Assembly (NCBI GenBank): GCA_027489245.1
Contig: JAIYAC010000015.1
Span: 1 to 64,000, forward strand
Direction of reading: 5' to 3'
Source of the DNA: Neisseriaceae bacterium
GTDB lineage: Bacteria > Pseudomonadota > Gammaproteobacteria > Burkholderiales > Chromobacteriaceae
Length of the DNA stretch: 64,000 nucleotides
Shown: positions 1-7,518 of the stretch, in pieces
Position numbering within the stretch: the first letter of the stretch is position 1
Layout: each line of letters begins with the position of its first letter
Notes under the pieces: generated by a model
Database searches by the model: none
Told to the model about the DNA's origin: nothing
What the model saw: the letters and a program-made list of their open reading frames with translations, nothing else
Translations under genes and position numbers: made by a program

Positions 1-42
1 GCTGACTGCTTGTTTCGTTTGCGTCGTCAGCTGAGGAGGCGA

Positions 43-71
43 ACTATACCCACCCCACCCAAACCCGTCAA
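43..71 (-). promoter_or_regulatory. Sigma-70 promoter facing left, out of the window
   Basis: Read on the minus strand there is a -35 TTGACG (71-66), a 17-base spacer and a -10 TATAGT (48-43). A GC-rich discriminator follows it. Transcription would start near 36 and leave the window to the left. The strong boxes and GC-rich start region resemble stringently controlled (rRNA- or tRNA-type) promoters, but the transcribed gene lies outside the window, so that part is inference. Confidence 0.5.
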
Positions 72-258
72 CACCTACCCAGCAATAAACTGCAAGTATT
101 TGCTTAAGGTGTTGATTTGCAAAGGCACCTAAAAGCAAAAAAGTTGGCCGCAGCGGTACTGACTCCCTGCCTTTCTCGTCGCTAAAGATAAGTAATGCCT
201 AGAAAAGCGACAAAAACGGGCTAGGCAACGCAGACACGACACCTGGCAAAGGCTGTTT
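72..258. other. Intergenic space between two divergent promoters
   Basis: I see no gene here. The stretch lies between the leftward promoter at 43-71 and the tonB promoter at 259-287. It contains one copy of the repeated word TTGGCCGCA at 144-152. Confidence 0.5.
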
Positions 259-304
259 TTGACAGCAGGCGCGCTGAGCATTAGTATTAATGCGAATAGT
301 TATC
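259..304 (+). promoter_or_regulatory. tonB promoter with overlapping Fur-like box
   Basis: A -35 TTGACA (259-264), a 17-base spacer and a -10 TAGTAT (282-287) form a good sigma-70 promoter. The 19 bases at 286-304 match the classical Fur box at 13 of 19 positions by my count, and they overlap the -10 and the likely start point. This is the usual layout for iron repression of tonB-exbBD. An alternative TTG start for tonB at 259 would be the -35 box itself, which argues against that start. Confidence 0.6.
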
Positions 305-321
305 AAGCAAAATCTCAATCA

Positions 322-1020
322 ATGGAACACCGCGCATTTCACTATGGCTCGCTGAGCATTATCGGCGCGGCCCACCTGGGCTTGTTGATGATGACGCCCA
401 GCCACAGCTCGCCGCTGACACCGCCACAGGTTTTACCTGTTATTGAGATGGTGTCGGTGGCTCAGCAACAGGCCACGCCGCGACCTTCACCACCCGCCCC
501 GCAGACACCCCCAACCAAACGCCCCACCGCAGCCAAACCCATGCCGACACCGCCGGTACAGGTGAGCAAAAGTACAGTGGCGCCACCTGCCAATGCCATC
601 AGCACGCCAGTGGTAGCGACACCTGCCCAGCCGGTGACTGAAGCCCCGGCACCAGCCGTGCGGCCTGTGGCTGATACCCGTCCCGCCCCGGCGGCGGAAA
701 AGCCGGCGACCGAGCAGGCCTATATTGCCCCGACACCTATTAGTGGCGCGCAAGGTAACCCCAAGCCGGAATACCCGCCGCTGTCTGTAGAGCTGGAAGA
801 GGAAGGCACGGTAGTGCTGCGCGTACTGGTCAGCACCAAAGGCCGTGCTTTGTCTGTCGCGATTGCCAAGAGTAGCGGCCACCCGCGGCTGGATAACTCG
901 GCACGCCGTACGGTGGCTAGCCGCTGGCAGTTTACGCCGGGGCAGCGCGGCGGCGAGGCGGTGGAAGAATATTGCCTGGTACCTGTTGAATTTACTCACC
1001 CTCACAAGAACAAGTCCTGA
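322..1020 (+). CDS. tonB: TonB energy transducer
   Basis: This protein carries energy from the inner-membrane ExbB-ExbD motor to TonB-dependent receptors in the outer membrane, mainly for iron-chelate uptake. From the ATG at 322 it has 232 residues. A short cytoplasmic start is followed by one hydrophobic segment (about residues 10-28) and a long Pro/Ala-rich periplasmic spacer. The C-terminal TonB fold contains PKPEYPPLSVELEEEGTVVL and ends near VPVEFTH. I prefer the ATG at 322 to a TTG at 259 because the promoter and Fur-like box lie between them. It heads a tonB-exbB-exbD operon, with exbB starting 3 bases after its stop. Confidence 0.9.
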   Translation: MEHRAFHYGSLSIIGAAHLGLLMMTPSHSSPLTPPQVLPVIEMVSVAQQQATPRPSPPAPQTPPTKRPTAAKPMPTPPVQVSKSTVAPPANAISTPVVATPAQPVTEAPAPAVRPVADTRPAPAAEKPATEQAYIAPTPISGAQGNPKPEYPPLSVELEEEGTVVLRVLVSTKGRALSVAIAKSSGHPRLDNSARRTVASRWQFTPGQRGGEAVEEYCLVPVEFTHPHKNKS

Positions 1021-1023
1021 CCC

Positions 1024-1698
1024 ATGAACCTGATGCTTACCTTTGAACAGGGCGATGCCGTACTGGTATCGGTGTTTCTGATCCTGATCCTGATGTCAGT
1101 ACTGACCTGGTACTTTATTGTGCTGCGCGGCTGGCGTGCCTGGCAGGTTCGCCGCCTGAACCGTGAAGCGGACGCGCAGCTGTGGGGTGCGGCCAGCTGG
1201 CAAGCAGCAGAGAAAGACCTGGATAGCAGCCCGGCGCCGGTAGCGGCCCTGCTGCGCGAAGGCCTGGCGGCGGTGCGCAAATATCAGCAGCACAGCGATG
1301 GCTCGTTGGGGCAGGCGTGCAGTCTGGACGACTACCTGACGCGCGCGCTGCGCAAACGCCTGTCGCAAGAGCAGCAAAGCCTGGAGGGTGGCATGACTTT
1401 CCTGGCCACCATCGGTTCGACTGCGCCGTTTATCGGCCTGTTTGGCACGGTATGGGGCATTTATAACGCGCTGGTGAATATTGGCGCTCAGGGTCAGGTA
1501 TCCATCGGTACGGTTGCCGGCCCGATTGGCGAAGCACTGGTGGCCACAGCTGCCGGCCTGGCCGCAGCGATTCCGGCCGTACTGGCGTACAACACGTTTA
1601 CCCGCCTGAACCGCCTGATCAACCAGGACATGGATCACTTCACCCACGACCTGCACGCGCACCTGCTCACCCTGGGAGGCAAAGATGGCATTCGGTAG
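1024..1698 (+). CDS. exbB: ExbB, proton-channel subunit of the Ton motor
   Basis: MotA/TolQ/ExbB-family inner-membrane protein of 224 residues. It forms the oligomer around ExbD that conducts protons and energises TonB. Three hydrophobic segments are visible, near residues 12-35, 120-142 and 165-190. The conserved region reads GSTAPFIGLFGTVWGIYNAL, and the third helix contains ALVATAAGLAAAIPAVLAYN. The large cytoplasmic loop between helices 1 and 2 is typical of ExbB. It is co-transcribed with tonB upstream and overlaps exbD by 14 bases. TolQ is the main alternative, but the tonB neighbour makes ExbB much more likely. Confidence 0.93.
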   Translation: MNLMLTFEQGDAVLVSVFLILILMSVLTWYFIVLRGWRAWQVRRLNREADAQLWGAASWQAAEKDLDSSPAPVAALLREGLAAVRKYQQHSDGSLGQACSLDDYLTRALRKRLSQEQQSLEGGMTFLATIGSTAPFIGLFGTVWGIYNALVNIGAQGQVSIGTVAGPIGEALVATAAGLAAAIPAVLAYNTFTRLNRLINQDMDHFTHDLHAHLLTLGGKDGIR

Positions 1699-2098
1699 TT
1701 TTGACAAGGGCGCAGACGCGCCCATGTCCGAGATCAATACCACGCCGCTGGTAGACGTGATGCTGGTGCTGCTGGTGGTGTTCATCATCACCGCGCCGCT
1801 GCTGACCAATGCAGTCAAGATCGATCTGCCGCAAGCCAGCGCTGCCGCGCATCAGGAAAAGCAGGAGGCCATCCGGCTCAGCATCGACGCCACGGGCAAG
1901 ATCTACTGGAACGACGCCCCCATCGAAGAACGCCGGCTGAAAAGTCGCTTCGCAGAAGCGGCTGCGGCCAACCCGAACGTAGAACTGCACCTGCGCGCGG
2001 ACAAGGCGGTGCGCTACGAAGTGGTGGCCGAAGCGCTGGCCGATGCCCAAGGTGCCGGCATCAGCCGTATCGGTTTTGTTACCGAAGCCCAACAGTAA
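1685..2098 (+). CDS. exbD: ExbD, TonB-motor accessory subunit
   Basis: ExbD/TolR-family protein of 137 residues, the single-span partner of ExbB in the proton-driven Ton motor. One membrane helix (about residues 22-42) carries the functionally essential aspartate in PLVDVMLVLLVVF (D24 by my count). A periplasmic domain follows, with ADKAVRYEVVAEALADAQGAG. Its start lies inside the end of exbB, so translation is probably coupled. A strong hairpin terminator follows at 2106-2132 and closes the operon. Confidence 0.93.
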   Translation: MAFGSFDKGADAPMSEINTTPLVDVMLVLLVVFIITAPLLTNAVKIDLPQASAAAHQEKQEAIRLSIDATGKIYWNDAPIEERRLKSRFAEAAAANPNVELHLRADKAVRYEVVAEALADAQGAGISRIGFVTEAQQ

Positions 2099-2105
2099 AC
2101 CCAGG

Positions 2106-2161
2106 CGGCCTGCCACCCCGGCAGGCCGTTTTGCCTATCGCGGCAGGCCGATAGGCAAAAC
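2106..2161 (+). terminator. Terminator of tonB-exbBD with a second long hairpin
   Basis: A 9-bp stem (2106-2114 with 2120-2128) and a T run at 2129-2132 form a standard Rho-independent terminator. Directly overlapping it is a second perfect 13-bp stem (2128-2140 with 2149-2161, 8-base loop). The loop region repeats GGCAGGCCG, so alternative pairings are possible. Confidence 0.8.
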
Positions 2162-2221
2162 GCTGGCCAGGCGCCCCACCCGTCCACGCCGTTTGTCTAC
2201 CCTGCCGTTACAGGAAACACC

Positions 2222-2902
2222 ATGCTGCTGCACATTCCCGACGTACTCACCCCCGAAGAGCTCGACCACGCCCGCGCCCTGCTACTGGCCGCCCCCTGGC
2301 AAGATGGCCGCAGCACGGCTGGCCAGCAGGCACTACAGGTAAAGCACAACCTGCAGCTGGCACCCGAAAGTGATGCCGCACGCGAGCTGGCCGCCCTGGT
2401 ACGCCAGGCACTGTTCCGCCACCCCTTATATATGTCGGCCGCACTGCCGCATACGCTGATGACGCCGATGTTCAACTGCTACCAGGGCGGCATGACCTAC
2501 GGCAACCATGTAGACAACGCCATACGCCGCGACCCGCTGACCGGACAGAACATCCGCACCGATGTATCGTGCACCCTGTTTTTCAGCCAGCCGGAAGAAT
2601 ACGAAGGCGGCGAGCTGATTGTAGAAGACACCTACGGTACACACAGCGTGCGGCTACCCGCCGGCCACGCCATCCTGTACCCCTCCACCAGCCTGCACCG
2701 CGTCGAACCGGTGAGCGCCGGTGCGCGGCTGGCTTCGTTTATGTGGACGCAGAGCATGGTGCGTAGCGATACTCGCCGCGCCATGCTGTTCGATATTGAT
2801 ATGGCCATCCTGCAGCTGCGGCAGAAGGTGGGGGACTGCGAAGAAGTGATGTCGCTCACGGCCACCTATCACAACCTGCTGCGCGAGTGGGCAGAAGTCT
2901 AA
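2222..2902 (+). CDS. piuC: PKHD-type Fe(II)/2-oxoglutarate dioxygenase (PiuC/YbiX family)
   Basis: Non-haem iron dioxygenase of 226 residues. Family members sit next to TonB-dependent siderophore receptor or ton genes and are iron-regulated; the physiological substrate is not settled. The iron ligands are visible: H96 and D98 in YGNHVDNA, and H159 in SLHRVEPV. R169 is the expected 2-oxoglutarate anchor. The protein is close to the usual family length of about 226. It follows exbD after a terminator, so it probably has its own transcript. A copy of the repeated 13-mer begins in its stop codon region (2901-2913). Confidence 0.88.
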   Translation: MLLHIPDVLTPEELDHARALLLAAPWQDGRSTAGQQALQVKHNLQLAPESDAARELAALVRQALFRHPLYMSAALPHTLMTPMFNCYQGGMTYGNHVDNAIRRDPLTGQNIRTDVSCTLFFSQPEEYEGGELIVEDTYGTHSVRLPAGHAILYPSTSLHRVEPVSAGARLASFMWTQSMVRSDTRRAMLFDIDMAILQLRQKVGDCEEVMSLTATYHNLLREWAEV

Positions 2903-3200
2903 GGTTGGCCGCACGGGCAAAAAAAACCCCGCCGGACGAATCCGGCGGGACACCGTGGGACAGAGCAAAACCCTGATAAATCAGGATTTGACAGCAGGCG
3001 GCATGCCGCGTGCTGCTCGGGCAAGCACAGTACCCGACGGGTAGACCATACCCGTGACAGTCAGATACCTGCAGGCCCTACCACAGCCCGTTACCGGGCG
3101 GGTTCGGTACAGGTGCAAGGGCTAGCCCTTGCGCCGGAATTCATTGATCTTGCTACCGCATTACAGTGTAGCAAGCGCCGGGCGGCATACCCAGCAAATA
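2903..3200 (-). ncRNA. Candidate small RNA on the minus strand, or unexplained structured intergenic
   Basis: No convincing protein gene lies between 2902 and 3477. On the minus strand the stretch contains several hairpins in series: a perfect 7-bp stem near 3039-3057, a split stem near 2992-3015 and a short stem near 2971-2985. It ends in a strong 9-bp hairpin (2949-2941 with 2936-2928) followed by eight Ts. That is a Rho-independent terminator for leftward transcription, yet no leftward gene precedes it. An uncharacterised small RNA would explain this. I do not recognise it as 6S, tmRNA or RNase P RNA. Confidence 0.3.
2928..2949 (-). terminator. Rho-independent terminator (leftward)
   Basis: Perfect 9-bp stem CCCGCCGGA / TCCGGCGGG with loop CGAA. 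The A run at 2919-2927 reads as a T run on the minus strand. It could also end piuC transcription on the plus strand, but there it lacks a T run. Confidence 0.65.
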
Positions 3201-3476
3201 AACACAAGCACACCAGTGGCACCGCAACGCAGGCAATGCCAGCTTTTCGCGCTAAAACAGGGTTTTATTGCCACATTTCAAGCCATGCATTAAATGCATT
3301 GCTTGAAACAAATAAACCCCGCAACAAACCGAAACACCAAGGCACAAATAAATTATAAGCCTCTATTCTTACAAGATGTTTACCGGTATTGCTGCACTAG
3401 CTTACCCATATCAGCTTGCATTGACAAAGCATGAATGTGCATGTTTACCATGCATAAAATTCATGGAGCAATAATA
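3201..3476. promoter_or_regulatory. LysR upstream region with dyad symmetry
   Basis: A TTGACA at 3421-3426 lies just ahead of the LysR gene, although no good -10 sits 17 bases on. An imperfect dyad (CATGAAT near 3430 and ATTCATG near 3459) flanks GTGCATG / CATGCAT. A LysR-type regulator commonly binds such a dyad for autoregulation. The rest of the stretch holds nothing I can identify. Confidence 0.35.
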
Positions 3477-4382
3477 ATGAAACTGCCCCCGCTCAATGCC
3501 CTGCGTGTCTTCCTGGTGGCTGCCGAACACCATTCGTTTACCAAAGCTGGCGAAACCCTGCACCTGACCCAGGGGGCGGTGAGCCGCCACATCCAGACCC
3601 TGGAAGCGCACTACGGCCTGCCCTTGTTTGTGCGCCAGGCCCGGGGGCTAACACTGACACCGGAAGGCGTGGCCTTGTTCCCTGCCGTGCGCGATGCATT
3701 TTCACGCATCGAGGCCGCCAGCGAGGCCATTTCGCGCCGCTCGCGCGAGCTGCGGGTCAAAGCCAGCCCATCGATTGCCTCGCGCTGGGTCTTGCCGCGC
3801 TTCACCCAGTTTCGCAACCGCTACCCCGACCTGATGGTCAGCCTGGTCACCGTCACCGGCTTTGACCCCAACTTCAAAAGCCGCGAATACGATATCTCGT
3901 TCCAGGCCTGCGAAACCCAGGAGCCCGGGCTGATTTACCACCGCCTGCGCGGCGCGCGCTTTGTACCGGTGGCCTCGCCGGACCTGTTCAAGGACAAACC
4001 GCGGCCAACCATGGCGCAGTTCATGGAATACCCCTTGCTGCACCCTTCTCATGAAGACCAGTTCTGGTCGCAATGGTTCGCGCTATCGGGCATGAACCCC
4101 GGCAACAGCATAGAAGCCTACGCCTTCGACACCCTGGACCTGGCCATTACCGCCGCGTCCCGTGGCATGGGCATTACGCTGGCAGAAGAAAGCATGATCG
4201 CCGACGACCTGGCCAATGGCACCCTGGTACAGCTGTCCGACGTCGCCCTGGTGACCAGCTGGGCCTATTACCTGATCTACCCGCAAGAGCTGGCTACGCT
4301 GCCCAGCGTCATTGCCTTCCGCGACTGGGCCTTGGCCGAGTTCAGCGATACCCCGCCCGCCCCGGCCAGCAGCGCCCAGTAA
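3477..4382 (+). CDS. LysR-family transcriptional regulator, GcvA-like
   Basis: Protein of 301 residues from the ATG at 3477, chosen because GGAG lies nine bases upstream; an in-frame ATG at 3435 has no such site. The N-terminal winged helix-turn-helix reads LPPLNALRVFLVAAEHHSFT, then LTQGAVSRHIQTLE, the pattern of the GcvA/AmpR subgroup. The remainder is a periplasmic-binding-protein-like effector domain. LysR proteins usually control a neighbour, but the next genes (the RND pump) converge on it from the other strand, so the target is not evident. It ends at a bidirectional terminator at 4386-4412. Confidence 0.88.
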   Translation: MKLPPLNALRVFLVAAEHHSFTKAGETLHLTQGAVSRHIQTLEAHYGLPLFVRQARGLTLTPEGVALFPAVRDAFSRIEAASEAISRRSRELRVKASPSIASRWVLPRFTQFRNRYPDLMVSLVTVTGFDPNFKSREYDISFQACETQEPGLIYHRLRGARFVPVASPDLFKDKPRPTMAQFMEYPLLHPSHEDQFWSQWFALSGMNPGNSIEAYAFDTLDLAITAASRGMGITLAEESMIADDLANGTLVQLSDVALVTSWAYYLIYPQELATLPSVIAFRDWALAEFSDTPPAPASSAQ

Positions 4383-4385
4383 AAA

Positions 4386-4412
4386 CCCGCCGGCTGTCAG
4401 ACAGCGGGCGGG
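4386..4412. terminator. Bidirectional terminator between lysR and the RND pump gene
   Basis: Inverted repeat with CCCGCC and GGCGGG at the outside and GCTGT/ACAGC inside, interrupted by single unpaired bases. It lies between two convergent stop codons. An A run precedes it, giving a T run for the leftward transcript. Confidence 0.6.
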
Positions 4413-4437
4413 TCGGGTTGCCAGGCAGAGCAACGGG

Positions 4438-7400
4438 CTAGCTGGCGGCGGCCTTGCGGCCAACCTTTGCGGCCAGGCCGTCAAACCACAGGTACAACAC
4501 CGGGGTGATGTACAGCGTCACCAGCTGCGAGAACAGCAGGCCGCCCACCACCGCCACCCCCAGCGGCTGACGCAGCTCTGCACCGGCACCCAGTGCCAGC
4601 GCAATGGGCAACGCGCCCATCATGGCGGCCAGCGTGGTCATCAGGATGGGGCGCAGGCGCAGCAGGCAGGCGGTGCGGATAGCCTGCTGCGGGCTCATGC
4701 CCTGCTCGCGCTGCGCCACCAGCGCAAAGTCGATCATCATGATGGCGTTTTTCTTCACGATACCGATCAGCATCAGGATGCCGATGCTGGCGATGATGGT
4801 GAGCTCCTGCCCCATCAGCATCAACGCCCCCAGCGCCCCCATGGCCGCCGACGGCAAACCGGCCAGGATGGTGAGCGGGTGGATGTAGCTCTCGTACAGC
4901 ACGCCCAGCAACACGTAGATCACCAGTAGCGCCACCAGCAGCAGCGTGGTCTGGCTGCCCTGCGACTCGGCAAACGCCGCAGCGTCGCCGGCGTAGCTGG
5001 TGAGCACACTGGCAGGCAGGCCAATGTCCTGCTGCATGGCCTTCAGCCGCGCATCCACCTCGCCCAGCGCCACGCCCGGTGGCAGGTTGAACGACAGCGT
5101 CACCGCCGGCAGCTGGCCCTGATGGCTGATCGATACCGGCCCCACCGTACGCTGGATGCTGGCCACACTGGTCAGCGGCACCAGCTCGCTGCCACTGCCG
5201 CGCACGTACAGGCGGGTCAGGTCGTATTCGTTCACCCGCTGGCTGTCATCCAGCTGCAGCAGCACCGCGTAGTTATCGGTATCGGTGTAGATGGTGGCCA
5301 CCTGACGCTGGCCAAAGGCGGTGTACAGCGCGGTGCGGATGGCCTGCATGCCCACCCCCAGCTGCGCCGCCTTGTCGCGGTCGATGTGCAGCTCGGCCTG
5401 CAGGCCCTTGCGCTGTGCGTCGCTGTTCACGTCCTGGAACAAGCTGTCTTTGCGCATGGCGCGTTCCATTTTTTCGCCCCAGTCGTACAGGCTGCTGCTG
5501 TCTACACTCTGCAACACGTACTGGTAGCGGCTCTTGCTGCTGCGCCCGCCCAGGCGCAGGTTTTGCACCGGGTTGATGGCCGCGCTCAAGCCGTTCACCT
5601 TGCGCAGGTCTTTACGCAGGTCGTCCACCACCTGGTCGATCTTGCCGCGCTGGCCACGCGGTTTCAGCGTAACGAACATGCGCCCGCCGCTACTGCTCAC
5701 CGACGACGTCAGCGATGCCACGTGCGGGCTCTGCTGCACAATGGTGGCTGCGCGCGCCTGCAATGCGGCCAACCTGTCGTAGGACACATCCTGCGCCACT
5801 TCGGTATTGATGCTGACCTGGCCGGTGTCTTCCACCGGGAAAAACCCTTTGGGAATAGCCTGAAACATCCACGCCGAGCCCGCCACGGTAGTCAGCGCCA
5901 CCAGCAGCGTCAGCCGGCTATGGCGCAGCGCAGCGTCCAGCGTGCGTTCGTAGGCGGCCAGCAGCGCATCAAAACCGCGCTCGAAAGCACGGGCAATGGC
6001 GTGGCCCTGGCCGGCATCGGCGTGGTGTGGCATGTGGTCGCGGCGCAGAAAGCGCGAGGCGAGCAGCGGAATCAGCGTGAGCGACGCCACTGCCGACACC
6101 AGAATGGCCAGCGACACCACCACGGCAAACTCGTGGAACAACAAGCCGATGACACCCCCCATATAAAAGATGGGGATGAAGATGGCCACCAGCGACAGCG
6201 AAATGCTGACGATGGTGAAGGCAATTTCGCGCGAGCCTTTCAGCGCCGCCGTCATCGCGTCGTCGCCCTCCTCCATGTAACGCACAATGTTTTCCAGCAC
6301 CACGATGGCGTCGTCCACCACCAGGCCCACCGCCAGCGTCAGGCCCAGCAGCGAGATGTTATCGATGGAGTAACCCATCAGGTACATCAGGCCCAGCGTA
6401 CCGATCAGCGAGATCGGCAGCGTGAGCGCCGGTATCAGCGTGGCGGCCATGCGCTGCAGGAACATGAAGATCACCATGATCACCAGCGCCACCGTCAGCA
6501 GCATGGTCAGGTTCACATCGTGCACCGCCTCGCGGATGGACTCGGAGCGGTCGGACAGCGGTGTCATGCGTACCGAGCCCGGCAGCTGGCTTTCCAGCTT
6601 GGGCAGCATGGCGCGGATGGCGTCGACTACCGCCACGGTGTTGGCGTCGGACTGGCGGAACACCGCCAGCACGATGGAGCGCTCGCCGTTGACCCAGCTA
6701 CCGGTCTTGAGGTTTTCGATGCTGTCTTCCACCGTGGCCACCTCGGCCAGGCGCACCACGCTGCCGTTGCGGTTGGCCACTGCCATGGCGGCAAACTCGG
6801 CAGCGGTCTTGAGCTGGCTGTCGGACTGGATGGTGAGCACCTGCGACGGGCCTTCCAGCGTCCCCAGCGGCGTATTGCCGTTGGCCGCACGCAGCGCGGT
6901 GGCCACCTCGTCCAGCGTCAGGTTACGTGCGGCCAACCTTTGCGGGTCGGCCTTGATCCGCACGGCGTAACGCTTCTGGCCAAACACCTGCACCTGCGCC
7001 ACGCCATTGATGGTGGACAGCGTGGGCGACACCAGGCTGTCTGCATAGTCGTTCAGCTGGGTCAGCGACAGCGCTGGCGAGTTCAGCGCCAGCAGCAGAA
7101 TGGGCGCGTCGGCCGGGTTCACCTTGCGGTAAGACGGCAAGCTGGTCATCTCGTCCGGCAGGCTACGCTGCGCACGCAGCAGGGCGGCCTGCACGTCCAG
7201 CGCAGCGCCGTCCAGATTGCGCCCCGGCTCGAACTCCAGCGTGACCGACGTACTGCCCTGGCTGCTGCTGGAGCTGATCACCGCCACGCCGGGAATCGTA
7301 GCGAACTGTTTTTCCAGCGGCGTCGCCACCGAGCTGGCCATGGTCTGCGGGCTAGCGCCCGGCAGGCTGGCCGACACGTTGATGGTAGGCGTCTCGTAGC

Positions 7401-7518
7401 TGGGCAGTGCGGCAATCGGGATGCGCTGCAGTGCCAGCAGGCCGCCGATAATCAGCGACAGGCACAGCAGCACCGTCATCACCGGGCGGCGGATACAGAG
7501 CTCGGAAATATTCATCAT
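4438..7518 (-). CDS. RND multidrug efflux pump, inner-membrane permease (HAE1/MdtBC-like)
   Basis: Resistance-nodulation-division transporter of 1026 residues, a proton/drug antiporter that works with a periplasmic adaptor and an outer-membrane channel. It begins MMNISELCIRRPVMTVLLC, and the first helix is followed by the usual large periplasmic domain. The proton-relay aspartates are visible near residue 400 in VGLVVDDAIVVLENI. The C-terminal half reads GMSPQQAIRTACLLRLRPIL as in MdtB/MdtC-type pumps. The start at 7518 overlaps the adaptor stop codon as ATGA, indicating coupled translation. No outer-membrane channel gene is present here. The last residues (KVGRKAAAS) come from a copy of the repeated 13-mer at 4455-4467. 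Confidence 0.93.
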   Translation of the reverse strand: MMNISELCIRRPVMTVLLCLSLIIGGLLALQRIPIAALPSYETPTINVSASLPGASPQTMASSVATPLEKQFATIPGVAVISSSSSQGSTSVTLEFEPGRNLDGAALDVQAALLRAQRSLPDEMTSLPSYRKVNPADAPILLLALNSPALSLTQLNDYADSLVSPTLSTINGVAQVQVFGQKRYAVRIKADPQRLAARNLTLDEVATALRAANGNTPLGTLEGPSQVLTIQSDSQLKTAAEFAAMAVANRNGSVVRLAEVATVEDSIENLKTGSWVNGERSIVLAVFRQSDANTVAVVDAIRAMLPKLESQLPGSVRMTPLSDRSESIREAVHDVNLTMLLTVALVIMVIFMFLQRMAATLIPALTLPISLIGTLGLMYLMGYSIDNISLLGLTLAVGLVVDDAIVVLENIVRYMEEGDDAMTAALKGSREIAFTIVSISLSLVAIFIPIFYMGGVIGLLFHEFAVVVSLAILVSAVASLTLIPLLASRFLRRDHMPHHADAGQGHAIARAFERGFDALLAAYERTLDAALRHSRLTLLVALTTVAGSAWMFQAIPKGFFPVEDTGQVSINTEVAQDVSYDRLAALQARAATIVQQSPHVASLTSSVSSSGGRMFVTLKPRGQRGKIDQVVDDLRKDLRKVNGLSAAINPVQNLRLGGRSSKSRYQYVLQSVDSSSLYDWGEKMERAMRKDSLFQDVNSDAQRKGLQAELHIDRDKAAQLGVGMQAIRTALYTAFGQRQVATIYTDTDNYAVLLQLDDSQRVNEYDLTRLYVRGSGSELVPLTSVASIQRTVGPVSISHQGQLPAVTLSFNLPPGVALGEVDARLKAMQQDIGLPASVLTSYAGDAAAFAESQGSQTTLLLVALLVIYVLLGVLYESYIHPLTILAGLPSAAMGALGALMLMGQELTIIASIGILMLIGIVKKNAIMMIDFALVAQREQGMSPQQAIRTACLLRLRPILMTTLAAMMGALPIALALGAGAELRQPLGVAVVGGLLFSQLVTLYITPVLYLWFDGLAAKVGRKAAAS

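Noticed and set aside
259..321. TTG start extending tonB upstream to 259
   Set aside because: The TTG is the -35 box of a good promoter, and the Fur-like site would lie within the coding sequence. The ATG at 322 starts the typical TonB N-terminus.
3113..3358. 81-codon frame upstream of the LysR gene
   Set aside because: No ribosome-binding site, and its composition is unlike the neighbouring genes. It overlaps structured non-coding DNA.
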